A stretch of 64,000 nucleotides of DNA, from contig CANMUM010000004.1 of assembly GCA_947501025.1 (NCBI GenBank), positions 1-64,000 of the forward strand. The letters run 5' to 3'. Positions 44,798-53,609 of the stretch are shown in pieces (position 1 is the stretch's first letter; each line of letters begins with the position of its first letter). The stretch is from an uncultured Paracoccaceae bacterium. Lineage in GTDB: Bacteria; Pseudomonadota; Alphaproteobacteria; Rhodobacterales; Rhodobacteraceae. The position numbers were made by a program, and so were the translations under genes. The notes beneath the pieces were generated by a model. That model was not told where the DNA came from, ran no database searches, and saw nothing but the letters and a program-made list of their open reading frames with translations.

Positions 44798-45490
44798 TCA
44801 TTTGCTATGGCTTGAACGCATATGATCCAGAAAATGCTGAAAATTTCTCTGGGGGCTTAAAGTATATGGTTCACCAATTTGTTTGTAGTCATCAATGAGA
44901 TCAACGCGAAAGCTGCGATAATCCTCGCGCTTCTCGCACCATGCAACAAGTGTCCATTTTCCAAACCACGCCACCAATCCCAGTGGCCAAATGATGCGAT
45001 TGCTCACCTCACCCTTGATAGATGTGTATTGAATTTCAAGCTTTTGTGTCTTCAAAATGGCATCTCTCAAATCACTATGGGCAATGTCTCGATTATCAGA
45101 ACCTGCAATTTTGGGTACAAAGTATAATTGCGTTTCGGCTTGCGCCTTAGCTCGATCTGAAAGAACCGAGATGATTTTTTGCCGCGCAGATTGGGCAGAT
45201 AAATCAAGCTTATCATCAGTAAATGCCCCGACCATTTCAATGCCTGCGAGCACCGCCATAATTTCTGATTCACCAAACATGAGGGGGGAAAGCTGGGCTT
45301 TATCGGCCAAGAGATAGCCCATACCGGCCTCACCGTGAATATCTGCACCAGCGGCTCGAAGATCATCAATATCACGGTAAATCGTGCGCACAGAGACATC
45401 TAACCTATCGGCCAAATCTTCCGCACGCATCGCAAAGCGCCGCGCCGATAGGATCGTGATGATCTCCAAAAGGCGCGACGCCTTGGCCAT
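44798..45490 (-). CDS. WYL/HTH (YafY-type) transcriptional regulator
   Basis: The 230-residue regulator has an N-terminal winged helix ('RLEIITILSARRFAMRAEDL', 'ADRLDVSVRTIYRDIDDLRA') and a C-terminal WYL domain with 'IIWPLGLVAWFGKWTLVAW'. WYL proteins sense nucleotides or DNA ends. Its ATG overlaps the stop of the small monooxygenase-like gene as TAATG, suggesting the two are one unit and that the regulator may control it. Confidence 0.9.
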   Translation of the reverse strand: MAKASRLLEIITILSARRFAMRAEDLADRLDVSVRTIYRDIDDLRAAGADIHGEAGMGYLLADKAQLSPLMFGESEIMAVLAGIEMVGAFTDDKLDLSAQSARQKIISVLSDRAKAQAETQLYFVPKIAGSDNRDIAHSDLRDAILKTQKLEIQYTSIKGEVSNRIIWPLGLVAWFGKWTLVAWCEKREDYRSFRVDLIDDYKQIGEPYTLSPQRNFQHFLDHMRSSHSK

Positions 45491-45795
45491 TAGGCTTCTT
45501 TCATCAGTTTAACGTCACTATGACCCATTTTGAGCGTCGAGGGATCAATCATTTTCATGAATTCAGTGTCCCCATTGCTCTCCATGAACTTCTGACTGGC
45601 AATTTCTGCTGTTTCAATGGAATCCCAAAAAACAATATCGGTCCATACACCATCCTTATCCACACTAAGAGAACGAGATTGGTAGCCTTTTTGTCTCTGT
45701 ACCCAAGCATTAATAGGCTCGGCAGAATTTACAAATTTCTCAGCATTTGCACCTTCAATAAGTTTAAAGCTAACGATTTCAACTACATTTGACAT
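45490..45795 (-). CDS. small ABM/dimeric alpha-beta barrel-like protein
   Basis: The 101-residue protein has the beta-alpha-beta ferredoxin-like layout of antibiotic-biosynthesis monooxygenases, 'VEIVSFKLIEGANAEKFVNS', then 'QKGYQSRSL' and 'VWTDIVFWDSIETAEIAS'. Members act as small cofactor-free monooxygenases or binding proteins. The ATG at 45795 is favoured because AAAGGA is six bases upstream, whereas an earlier ATG lacks one. It is translationally coupled to the YafY-type regulator. Confidence 0.75.
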   Translation of the reverse strand: MSNVVEIVSFKLIEGANAEKFVNSAEPINAWVQRQKGYQSRSLSVDKDGVWTDIVFWDSIETAEIASQKFMESNGDTEFMKMIDPSTLKMGHSDVKLMKEA

Positions 45796-45877
45796 ATTAT
45801 TTCCTTTCATATTGTCATATGCCGTCTATAGCAATCAATTATGTCAGGAACTGTCAGTAGCAAATCAAAAGTGAAAT

Positions 45878-46081
45878 TTAACCAAGAACTGGCAAACCAT
45901 CGGCTTTTGAAGCCATGCGCAAAAACTGCTCCACATGATCAGCAACCGAACGAAAGCAAATAAGCTCGGCTTCATCCTCAGCATTAAGCCAGAACGCAAC
46001 CGCAACTTGCCCCATATGATCGCGCATCGCTTCTCTGACAATCGCAAAGGCCGAATATCGTTTTTGGCTGGGCGCGCTCAT
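45878..46081 (-). CDS. small conserved-looking protein, 67 residues
   Basis: The protein has no signal or membrane segment. It reads as two helices: 'RYSAFAIVREAMRDHMGQ' and 'DEAELICFRSVADHVEQFL', with a variable link. GGAG eight bases before the ATG at 46081 supports expression. I do not recognise a family. Confidence 0.6.
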   Translation of the reverse strand: MSAPSQKRYSAFAIVREAMRDHMGQVAVAFWLNAEDEAELICFRSVADHVEQFLRMASKADGLPVLG

Positions 46082-46233
46082 TTAAGTCTCCGTATATAAG
46101 GATAAGTTAGACTACTCCCATTTCCGTGAGGATTTCAATAGCGTCAAAGCAAGGAATAAAAACGACATTGTGCTCTTTAGTTACATCAAAACCGCTTGCG
46201 GAAAGCCAATTGCGCGCCTATTCTGCCGCCATT

Positions 46234-47391
46234 ATGATTAACATGACACAATTTTGGCTTGTCGCCGCTATCATCACGATTTTGGCCTTCTTTTTGCTAT
46301 GGAGTTCCGCGCGCCGTGGGGCGTTTATTGTGCGTTCTCGTAAAGGTGCTAGTGATGCGCTTCGCGAAGCTCAAATTACTGAAATTGAGCGCAATCTTGA
46401 AGCGGGTCAAATTGATGAAGATACCGCAATGGCTATGCGCCAAGATATAACCCGCGCGCATTCTCGTGCAACACGGCGCGGTGAAGATGGCAATATGACA
46501 GAGGGGCCGAGCTTGGCTTTATGGGGCATTATTGCCGTTGCCCTGATGAGCGCTGTTCTCTCCTATGCATATCTTGGCGCGCCTGGCTATCCCGATTTGG
46601 GACTCGCAAAACGCGCCGAAATGGAAACCCCAAATCAAGAACGCATGATCAAAATACTTGCTGAGAATAACGCATTGCCGCCCGCCCCCATATTAAGCGC
46701 CGATACACAAAATATTTTGAACAAGCTAAACGAAGCCATCGCAAAACACCCCGAAGTTGCAGAAGGCTATTACCATTTGCGCGTCCTCCACTATGGCACA
46801 GGGAATTTCCGCGAAGCGTATCTCGCCCAAGCCAAATATATGGATATAGAAGCCAGCAATGCCACGGCAAATGATTATGCGATTTTGGCAGAAACCATGG
46901 TGCTTTCCGTGAACGGTTATATTTCACCTCAAGCCAAAGAAGCGCTTCAAAATTCCCTTAAGCTTGATCCCAGAAATGACTTGGCTACATTTTATATGGG
47001 GCTATCTCTGAAACAAGAAGGCAGCTTGGAAGACGCAAAAACGGTTCTATCAAGCCTGCTATCTCGCGACATCGAAAATCCTGAATGGGTCAGTCAAATT
47101 CATAAACATATTGAGGAAATTGATGGCGAGTTCAGTGTAGCCAAAGACCCAAGCGCAGAAGATATAGCCAATGCTGCTGATTTGAGCGATGAAGATCGCA
47201 CCGAAATGATTGGTGGCATGGTTGATAGATTGAGGGCAAGGCTTGCTGAAAATGGTGGAACGCCTGATGAATGGGCGCGCTTAATAGCTTCGCTTCGCGT
47301 CCTTGGTCGCGATGATGAAGCGAATGCAATTTTAGGTGAAGCTTTGCAAAAATTTCCTGATAATGCTGCGATTAAGGCGCTTGCACAATGA
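46234..47391 (+). CDS. ccmI: c-type cytochrome biogenesis protein CcmI (CycH)
   Basis: CcmI is the membrane chaperone that delivers apocytochrome c to the heme ligation complex. The 385-residue protein has two transmembrane helices ('FWLVAAIITILAFFLLW' near 8-26 and 'LALWGIIAVALMSAVLSYAY' near 95-115) with a cytoplasmic leucine-zipper-like loop ('LREAQITEIERNLEAGQI'). Tetratricopeptide repeats follow to the end. ATG at 46234 or 46243 is the likely start, as the upstream frame has no signal. The rest of the ccm genes are elsewhere. RuvX overlaps its end by four bases. Confidence 0.9.
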   Translation: MINMTQFWLVAAIITILAFFLLWSSARRGAFIVRSRKGASDALREAQITEIERNLEAGQIDEDTAMAMRQDITRAHSRATRRGEDGNMTEGPSLALWGIIAVALMSAVLSYAYLGAPGYPDLGLAKRAEMETPNQERMIKILAENNALPPAPILSADTQNILNKLNEAIAKHPEVAEGYYHLRVLHYGTGNFREAYLAQAKYMDIEASNATANDYAILAETMVLSVNGYISPQAKEALQNSLKLDPRNDLATFYMGLSLKQEGSLEDAKTVLSSLLSRDIENPEWVSQIHKHIEEIDGEFSVAKDPSAEDIANAADLSDEDRTEMIGGMVDRLRARLAENGGTPDEWARLIASLRVLGRDDEANAILGEALQKFPDNAAIKALAQ

Positions 47392-47864
47392 TGGAAACCA
47401 ACGCATTTATTGAAGCTGTCCCTGAAATGAAGCCGCTCATTGGGCTGGATTTTGGCACCAAGACCATCGGTGTTGCTATGTCTGATCGATTGTGGACCGT
47501 GGCTTCGGCTTCTCATGTTGTATCTCGCCGAAAATTTGGGGAAGATGCCAAATCGCTCATGGATTTCATTGTTGCAAATGATGTGGGTGGTATTATTTTG
47601 GGTTGGCCCAAAAATATGAATGGAACAGAGGGCCCTCGCGCGCAATCGACACGTGGTTTTGCATTCAATCTTGAACGCTTATGGGGCAAAAAATGCCCCC
47701 CGCTGATGCTCTGGGATGAAAGATTGTCAACTGTTGAAGCTGAGCGCGCAATGATTGAGGGCGATATGTCGCGCCAAAAACGCAGTAAGAAAATTGACGC
47801 GGTCGCTGCAGCGATAATTTTGCAAGGCGCGCTTGATCGTTTAGCTGTGATGAGGTCAAAATGA
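47388..47864 (+). CDS. ruvX: Holliday junction resolvase-like protein RuvX/YqgF
   Basis: The 158-residue RNase H-fold protein has 'LIGLDFGTKTIGVAMSD' (catalytic Asp), 'LGWPKNMNGTEGPRA' and 'LWDERLSTVEAERAM'. RuvX/YqgF is implicated in maturation of the 16S rRNA 5' end and DNA repair. It overlaps the stop of ccmI, and its stop overlaps the DUF1289 start, so it is translationally coupled on both sides. Confidence 0.93.
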   Translation: MMETNAFIEAVPEMKPLIGLDFGTKTIGVAMSDRLWTVASASHVVSRRKFGEDAKSLMDFIVANDVGGIILGWPKNMNGTEGPRAQSTRGFAFNLERLWGKKCPPLMLWDERLSTVEAERAMIEGDMSRQKRSKKIDAVAAAIILQGALDRLAVMRSK

Positions 47865-48097
47865 ACGACGTTTGGAAACGTGACGAGATCGAGAGCCCAT
47901 GCGTCAAAATCTGCGTGATGGATGAGAAATCTGGGCTTTGTATGGGATGTGGGCGCACGAGATTTGAGATTGCAGGCTGGTCTCAACTCGAACCAACCGA
48001 GCGCCGCTCAATTATGAACACACTTGAAGAGCGGTTAGAAAGTCTCAAACCTCAGCGACGAGGTGGTCGAAAAGCCCGAATTCCTCGCCTCAAATAA
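47861..48097 (+). CDS. DUF1289 small cysteine-rich protein
   Basis: The 78-residue protein contains four cysteines in the DUF1289 pattern 'SPCVKICVMDEKSGLCMGCG' followed by 'R-T-R-F-E-I-AGWSQLEPTER', which likely binds zinc or an Fe-S cluster. The C-terminus is basic. Its ATG overlaps the RuvX stop as ATGA. Alphaproteobacterial genomes often place it next to ruvX or pyrB genes. Its function is unknown. Confidence 0.92.
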   Translation: MNDVWKRDEIESPCVKICVMDEKSGLCMGCGRTRFEIAGWSQLEPTERRSIMNTLEERLESLKPQRRGGRKARIPRLK

Positions 48098-48187
48098 GTT
48101 CCGATTATTAACCCAAAAGAAATAGCTTCAATTGCAATAATTGATCATTCTCTATATGGTATTTTCAAAAAGGCTAAACATAAAAAT

Positions 48188-50521
48188 ATGTTAGAAACCA
48201 AATATTTAAATAGCGCTACAGCGACAAGAGGCTCGAAAACAGCTAGCCTATTTGTCGATGCTCCTTTTCAAGGCAATGAAACCTTATGGATTATTGATGC
48301 GATACGCATGCCAAATGATAACGGTTTTGTGTATAAAATATTTCTCAATAGCTTTGTAAACCCTAAGGAAGCACAAGCAAAACTGCTCATAGTTGATAAC
48401 ATTGGCATAAAAATTGATTACCAAATAAATTCGCTTGCACGGACAAATATTATTGAGTTCTCAAGTGAGAACGAACTCGATTCCATTGTTGCAAAAATTG
48501 AGGATGAGCAACACATCATCAATTTTTCGGATATATATCTTGGTCCTTTTTCAGAAAAGAACTCTGCAATTCTTGTCGTTAATCAAGAAACGCCTCAACA
48601 AATTTATGAATGGACAGAGTTTTATGCCAAAAATCATGGCCTAGAGGCACTGGTCATTCTAACCCGAAATGATCTTGATCAAAATGTTTCGGCTTGGAAT
48701 GGTAAATTTTCAGATTTACTGAGTAAATTTAAAATCGATATTAATATCGTTATTTGCTCCAATCACGCGCCTCTAGGGAAAAACGAACCATCAGCTCGTG
48801 AAATCTACATGTCACCAGATGCACCTGGAAAGGAACGCATGGAGGTTCCTGCAAATGATCCATGGCATTCTGAGCTATCGGGCCCTATCATTCTTGAATT
48901 AATGAAATTGCGTTTTTTAAGTGAAGCCCGTGCAGTTTTGCACTTACAGCCATCTGACATTCTACCAAAAATTACGAACAATATATTTGATATGACCATA
49001 GCGAACGAAGATGGTTATATACAATTATTTGGTCATAAATGTTTTCCATGGCGCGTGCGTAAAAATGATAAAGTCAGTTTTGGAGATCATTGTTGCGTTC
49101 CCTTCACAGACACTGGCAGTAATAAAGGCTGGTGCGTGGCGCCAAAAGGTCAACGTCAAAAAGATATTTGGAATTTATTTCGTGTTGGGGCGATTGGTGA
49201 GCAAGCCTCAGATGCACAAATCTTTTGGAGAATGGTTGGCACGCGCCATTTTGATAAAAAGGATCATAATCCAACATTAATTGCAAAAACGGCTCTGGTT
49301 CTTGATAAAGATTTATTAAAACTTGTTAAAAAACAATTTGGCGGAAACCCTGTTTTGCCACCAGAAAAGACCCAAATTGAGCACAAAAAAGCTGTAGATT
49401 GCGGTCGTTCGCTCATAGTTACAACCATGAAGAATGAAGGGCCTTTTTTACTTGAGTGGATCGCTTATCATAAGGCCATTGGCTTTGATGACTTTATCGT
49501 TTTCACGAATGATTGTACTGATGGGACTGATGAATTTTTCGATCTCTTGCATAAAAAAGGCATTGTTGAGCATCGATTCAACCCCTACCGCGAAGTCGAT
49601 ATGAAGCCACAGCATGCAGCACTTGCTGATGTAAAAAATTCAAAAATATTCAAAAAAGCCGATTGGGTCGTTTGTATGGATGTTGATGAATATGTCAATA
49701 TTCATGTCGGTGATGGTACATTAAAAGCGCTATTTGAAGCCGTTGGTGATGCCAATATGATCTCAATGACATGGCGCTTAATCGGCAATTCGAATGTCGT
49801 TGATTTTGTTGACAAGCCAATTATTGAACAATTTAACAAAGCCGCTCATGAAATGACGCGCTTTCCTCACCAAGCTTGGGGCGTGAAAACGCTTTACCGT
49901 CAACTCGGCCTATTTAAAAAAATGGGCGTGCATCGTCCGAAGGGTCTAAAGCCAGAGCAAAAAGATCACATCAAATGGGTAAATGGCTCAGGCAAAACTT
50001 TGCCAGAAACTTTTTACCGGACGGCTTGGCGCACAGGAACAGCAACTGTTGGCTATGATTTGGTTTCGCTCAACCACTACGCCGTACGCTCCATGGAAAG
50101 TTTTTTAGTCAAGCGTGATCGAGGCCGCGTTAATCACGTTGATCGCGATCAGGGGCTGCATTACTGGTTCCGTATGAACCATAATGTTGTGGAGGACAAT
50201 TCCATCAAACGCATGATACCCAAAATGCAAATTGAGCTTGATAAACTCATGGCCGATCCAGAAATTGCGGCCTTCCATCATTCCTGCGTAAAAGCACATA
50301 GAGATAAAATCGCGGAACTTCTGACAACCGATGCCTATAAAGAGTTTTTTGCTTTGATAAATTCAGAACGTTTGCGCGAACTTTCACAATATACCAACAA
50401 ATTTGGTATGAATGTTTATGAGATTGGCGAGCATGTCATTGATGATAATGTCATTAAGCAGTTAAAATCGGGATCTATAGAGTACTTTAACGTAAAAAAC
50501 GATGGGACACCTTATACATAA
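48188..50521 (+). CDS. large glycosyltransferase (family 2-like, GT-A) with an unknown N-terminal half
   Basis: The 777-residue protein has a glycosyltransferase-2-4 type (GT-A) domain from about residue 403 ('SLIVTTMKNEGPFLLEWIAY', 'NDCTDGTDEF', DVDEY near 497), preceded by about 400 residues with no clear family. Inside that half a 'FPWRVRKNDKVSFGDHCCVP' block stands out. The C-terminal part after about 650 is helical. It probably transfers a sugar in a surface polysaccharide or modifies another surface molecule. It opens the polysaccharide locus that runs to ugd. It begins with ATG at 48188, 91 bases past the DUF1289 gene. Confidence 0.8.
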   Translation: MLETKYLNSATATRGSKTASLFVDAPFQGNETLWIIDAIRMPNDNGFVYKIFLNSFVNPKEAQAKLLIVDNIGIKIDYQINSLARTNIIEFSSENELDSIVAKIEDEQHIINFSDIYLGPFSEKNSAILVVNQETPQQIYEWTEFYAKNHGLEALVILTRNDLDQNVSAWNGKFSDLLSKFKIDINIVICSNHAPLGKNEPSAREIYMSPDAPGKERMEVPANDPWHSELSGPIILELMKLRFLSEARAVLHLQPSDILPKITNNIFDMTIANEDGYIQLFGHKCFPWRVRKNDKVSFGDHCCVPFTDTGSNKGWCVAPKGQRQKDIWNLFRVGAIGEQASDAQIFWRMVGTRHFDKKDHNPTLIAKTALVLDKDLLKLVKKQFGGNPVLPPEKTQIEHKKAVDCGRSLIVTTMKNEGPFLLEWIAYHKAIGFDDFIVFTNDCTDGTDEFFDLLHKKGIVEHRFNPYREVDMKPQHAALADVKNSKIFKKADWVVCMDVDEYVNIHVGDGTLKALFEAVGDANMISMTWRLIGNSNVVDFVDKPIIEQFNKAAHEMTRFPHQAWGVKTLYRQLGLFKKMGVHRPKGLKPEQKDHIKWVNGSGKTLPETFYRTAWRTGTATVGYDLVSLNHYAVRSMESFLVKRDRGRVNHVDRDQGLHYWFRMNHNVVEDNSIKRMIPKMQIELDKLMADPEIAAFHHSCVKAHRDKIAELLTTDAYKEFFALINSERLRELSQYTNKFGMNVYEIGEHVIDDNVIKQLKSGSIEYFNVKNDGTPYT

Positions 50522-50623
50522 AATAATAATTTGGCATACTTGCAAATCCGAACATATTATTGATATGATTAGAAAAGTTTAATTAAAAATAGCACGTATT
50601 TTGCAGCATATTGGGAGAGTTTA

Positions 50624-51472
50624 TTGACAGAATTACATCAAATCGGCATGCTCTGGATGAAAGGGCCTTTGAGCTATCTTGAGCAACTTTGTGTAAAATC
50701 ATTTGTTGCTGCTGGGCATAAAACAATCTTATATACTTATGATGATGTTCAAAATATACCTGAAGGCGTTGAAGTGCGTGATGGAAATGATATTTTGCCT
50801 GAGACTGGGTTCTTAGTCCACGAACGGACAGGCTCCCCTGCATTACATTCTGACTTATTTCGCTACCATATGCTAAATAAAATTGATCACATCATCTGGG
50901 CTGATACTGACGCGTATTGCGTTAAGCCTTTTGAAACTGAAACTGGTCATTTTTTTGGCTGGGAAAGCAAAACGCACATTAATGGCGGTGTTTTAGGGTT
51001 GCCTCAATCTAGTGAGACCTTGAAACAGCTACTTGCGCTTACAGCTGATGAGTTTTCTATTCCGCCTTGGTTTGATGATCAACTCAAAATAGAAATGCAA
51101 GCCAAAAAAGACGCGGGCAACCCCGTCCATGCTGGTGAAATGCCTTGGGGAGTTTGGGGGCCACATGCTGTAACTCATTTCTTACACGCGACTGGCGAAG
51201 ACAAATATGCATTCCCAGTCGAAGGATTGTATCCTATTAGCTTTAAAGACCGTGCCCATATGCTCAAGCGCAAAATGGATTTTTCCGATCGTATTACTGA
51301 AAATACATATTCAATTCATTTCTATGGGCGCAGAATGCGCAGAAGATTGGTTGAAAAAGAAAATGGTATACCCAAGCGCTGGTCACTTCTTGGAAAGCTA
51401 CTTAATTTGCATGGGATTGATCCAAACTTAGCTCCAATTCCAGACAAAAAAGACGTGCAAAGCTTTACTTAA
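50624..51472 (+). CDS. DxD-type glycosyltransferase (polysaccharide synthesis)
   Basis: The 282-residue protein has the D-x-D metal site 'IWADTDAYCVKPF' near residue 90, 'HSDLFRYHML' just ahead of it and 'THINGGVLGLPQ' after it, matching glycosyltransferases with DXD motif of the sugar-binding (Gly_transf_sug) group. The end carries 'SIHFYGRRMRRR'. The start is TTG at 50624, supported by GGGAGAG four to five bases upstream. It is a clear paralogue of the product of 61293-62126. Confidence 0.85.
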   Translation: MTELHQIGMLWMKGPLSYLEQLCVKSFVAAGHKTILYTYDDVQNIPEGVEVRDGNDILPETGFLVHERTGSPALHSDLFRYHMLNKIDHIIWADTDAYCVKPFETETGHFFGWESKTHINGGVLGLPQSSETLKQLLALTADEFSIPPWFDDQLKIEMQAKKDAGNPVHAGEMPWGVWGPHAVTHFLHATGEDKYAFPVEGLYPISFKDRAHMLKRKMDFSDRITENTYSIHFYGRRMRRRLVEKENGIPKRWSLLGKLLNLHGIDPNLAPIPDKKDVQSFT

Positions 51473-51657
51473 TTTTACGTGCTGAAGCTAATTAATACTG
51501 TAACTTTGCATATGAATCATTGCGATAAAAGCTTAAGAAAGTAACGCTGATGTTGAAATTTTATGCCGCTTTTTAATAATTACATAAGCCAAAGACAATT
51601 TATTTGTGGCGTATTAAATTACAATAGACCGTTTGAAGATTAAAGGATAAATTCATT

Positions 51658-52662
51658 ATGACCCTCACCTATCTCGTAACAGGTTCAGCTGGATTTATAG
51701 GCTTTCATATGTGCCAAAAATTGCTGAGCGATGGCCATAGAGTTATTGGCCTTGATGCCATGACTGACTATTATGACATCACCTTAAAGCAACGCCGTGT
51801 TTCAATTTTAGAAGCACATGCGAACTTCACACCACTCAAAATCCGTCTTGAAGAGACTGATAAAATCAACGCTCTATTTGCAACCGAAAAACCAGATTAC
51901 GTCATTCACCTCGCGGCTCAAGCGGGCGTTCGATATTCTATTGATGCGCCCCGCTCATATTTAGGCAGCAATCTTATTGGCACATTTAATATATTAGAAG
52001 CGGCACGCGCGCACCCACCCAAGCATCTTCTTTGTGCTTCAACAAGTTCCGTTTATGGCGCCAATACCAAAATGCCCTATGCCGAAACCGATAAAACTGA
52101 AAGCCAAATGAGCTTTTATGCCGCAACGAAAAAAGCAAATGAGGCTATGGCGCATAGCTATGCCCATTTATATGACATCCCTACGACCATGTTCCGATTT
52201 TTTACAGTTTATGGCCCATGGGGACGCCCAGATATGGCACTGTTCAAATTCACCAAAGCGATTTTGGCAGGAGAAGCAATTGATATCTATAATCATGGTG
52301 AAATGTCGCGTGATTTTACATATGTGGATGATATCATTAACGGCATTGATCGGCTCGTAAGCGCCGTCCCCAAGCGGGGTGCGGAAAGTGATGATGATAG
52401 CTTGTCAATCGTGGCTCCCTACCGCATTGTCAATATCGGCAATAGCTCCCCGACAAAGCTAATGGACTTTATCATCACCCTCGAAAAGGCTTTGGGCCGT
52501 GAAGCGAAAAAGAATATGATGGATATGCAAGCAGGCGATGTGCACCATACTTGGGCAAACACAGAATTGTTAGAGAAATTAACTGGATATAAAGCTCAAA
52601 CCGATTTAGAAGCGGGTGTACAAAAATTTGTGGATTGGTATATTGATTATTTTAGACACTAA
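51658..52662 (+). CDS. NAD-dependent epimerase (UDP-glucuronate 4-epimerase-like)
   Basis: The 334-residue extended SDR enzyme has the cofactor motif 'GSAGFIGFHM' near residue 7 and the catalytic 'SFYAATKKANEAMAHSY' (Tyr-x-x-x-Lys). 'MTDYYDITLKQRR' and 'FRFFTVYGPWGRPDMAL' follow, both typical of UDP-glucuronate/UDP-galacturonate epimerases. It probably makes UDP-galacturonate for surface polysaccharide together with Ugd (53610). It is 185 bases past the previous gene. Confidence 0.9.
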   Translation: MTLTYLVTGSAGFIGFHMCQKLLSDGHRVIGLDAMTDYYDITLKQRRVSILEAHANFTPLKIRLEETDKINALFATEKPDYVIHLAAQAGVRYSIDAPRSYLGSNLIGTFNILEAARAHPPKHLLCASTSSVYGANTKMPYAETDKTESQMSFYAATKKANEAMAHSYAHLYDIPTTMFRFFTVYGPWGRPDMALFKFTKAILAGEAIDIYNHGEMSRDFTYVDDIINGIDRLVSAVPKRGAESDDDSLSIVAPYRIVNIGNSSPTKLMDFIITLEKALGREAKKNMMDMQAGDVHHTWANTELLEKLTGYKAQTDLEAGVQKFVDWYIDYFRH

Positions 52663-52691
52663 TCTCAATTCATTAAGCTTGGAGAACAGAT

Positions 52692-53600
52692 TTGAATATC
52701 CACAATAAAGAAGAATCGATTTCATCAGAACAGCTAAAACAAGATCGCTTTTTTACAAAAATCGATGAGAATCATTCTGCATTATTTGTGAGACAAAGTT
52801 CTAAATTAATTGTGACTTTTGGCAATATGGATGATGAACGCGATGCCAGCCTTGATTCAAAGCCATGGGGATTTGATTTTGTTCAAAAGCAAGGGTGGTC
52901 TATACTAGGGATAAGAGCCATAAAAAGCATTTGGTATAGAAGTGAAGATGTTTATAATTTCTTTGACAAGCTCCGCGATGAAAAATTTTATGATCAGTTT
53001 GATGACGTCGTCTTTTATGGTGCTTCAATGGGCGGTTATGCAGCTGCTGTGTTCAGCTCAACCGCACCAAATTCTTCTGTGGTTATGATCAGCCCACAAG
53101 CTACACTTGATAAGAAAATTGTGCCGTGGGAAACCCGATATCGGCGGGCTTGGAACGCTGACTATACAAGTAAATACGGCTATGGTCCCGAGTTGGTCAA
53201 AGCTGCAAAAGATGTCACCCTCTTTTACGATCCATATGAACCACTCGACAGAATGCACGCAGAAATTTTTATGAAAAACCCAAATGTTAATGCTTTTAAA
53301 GCTGTATTTTGTGGGCACCGACAAGCAAGTCTTTTTGCACAAGTCGGCATTTTAAAACCTATAATTCTCGGCGCTTTAAACCAAAAATTGCAACATAAAG
53401 AATTCAGGACGCTAATACGAAATCGTAAAAAATCTTTACGATATCATAAAGCTATTTTGGACGCTCTAGTCAAAAATAACCGTCATAAACTCATTATGAG
53501 GCATGTAGATGCTATGAAGAATTATGGGTTAGAGTGGAAGCCGATGGCAAGCTACCGTCGCCAAGCACGTCTAAACTGGCTTAAATCTAAAAATAAATAA
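52692..53600 (+). CDS. alpha/beta-hydrolase-like protein in polysaccharide locus, unknown
   Basis: The 302-residue cytosolic-looking protein has a nucleophile elbow 'VVFYGASMGGYAA' near residues 115-125 and a candidate His in 'CGHRQASLF' near 205, consistent with a serine hydrolase. No signal peptide is seen. The start is TTG at 52692 with GGAGAA five bases upstream. Located between an epimerase and ugd, it could modify or remove acyl groups in glycan synthesis. This is inference, and other members of the type are unstudied to my knowledge. Confidence 0.7.
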   Translation: MNIHNKEESISSEQLKQDRFFTKIDENHSALFVRQSSKLIVTFGNMDDERDASLDSKPWGFDFVQKQGWSILGIRAIKSIWYRSEDVYNFFDKLRDEKFYDQFDDVVFYGASMGGYAAAVFSSTAPNSSVVMISPQATLDKKIVPWETRYRRAWNADYTSKYGYGPELVKAAKDVTLFYDPYEPLDRMHAEIFMKNPNVNAFKAVFCGHRQASLFAQVGILKPIILGALNQKLQHKEFRTLIRNRKKSLRYHKAILDALVKNNRHKLIMRHVDAMKNYGLEWKPMASYRRQARLNWLKSKNK

Positions 53601-53609
53601 GGGTATAAA

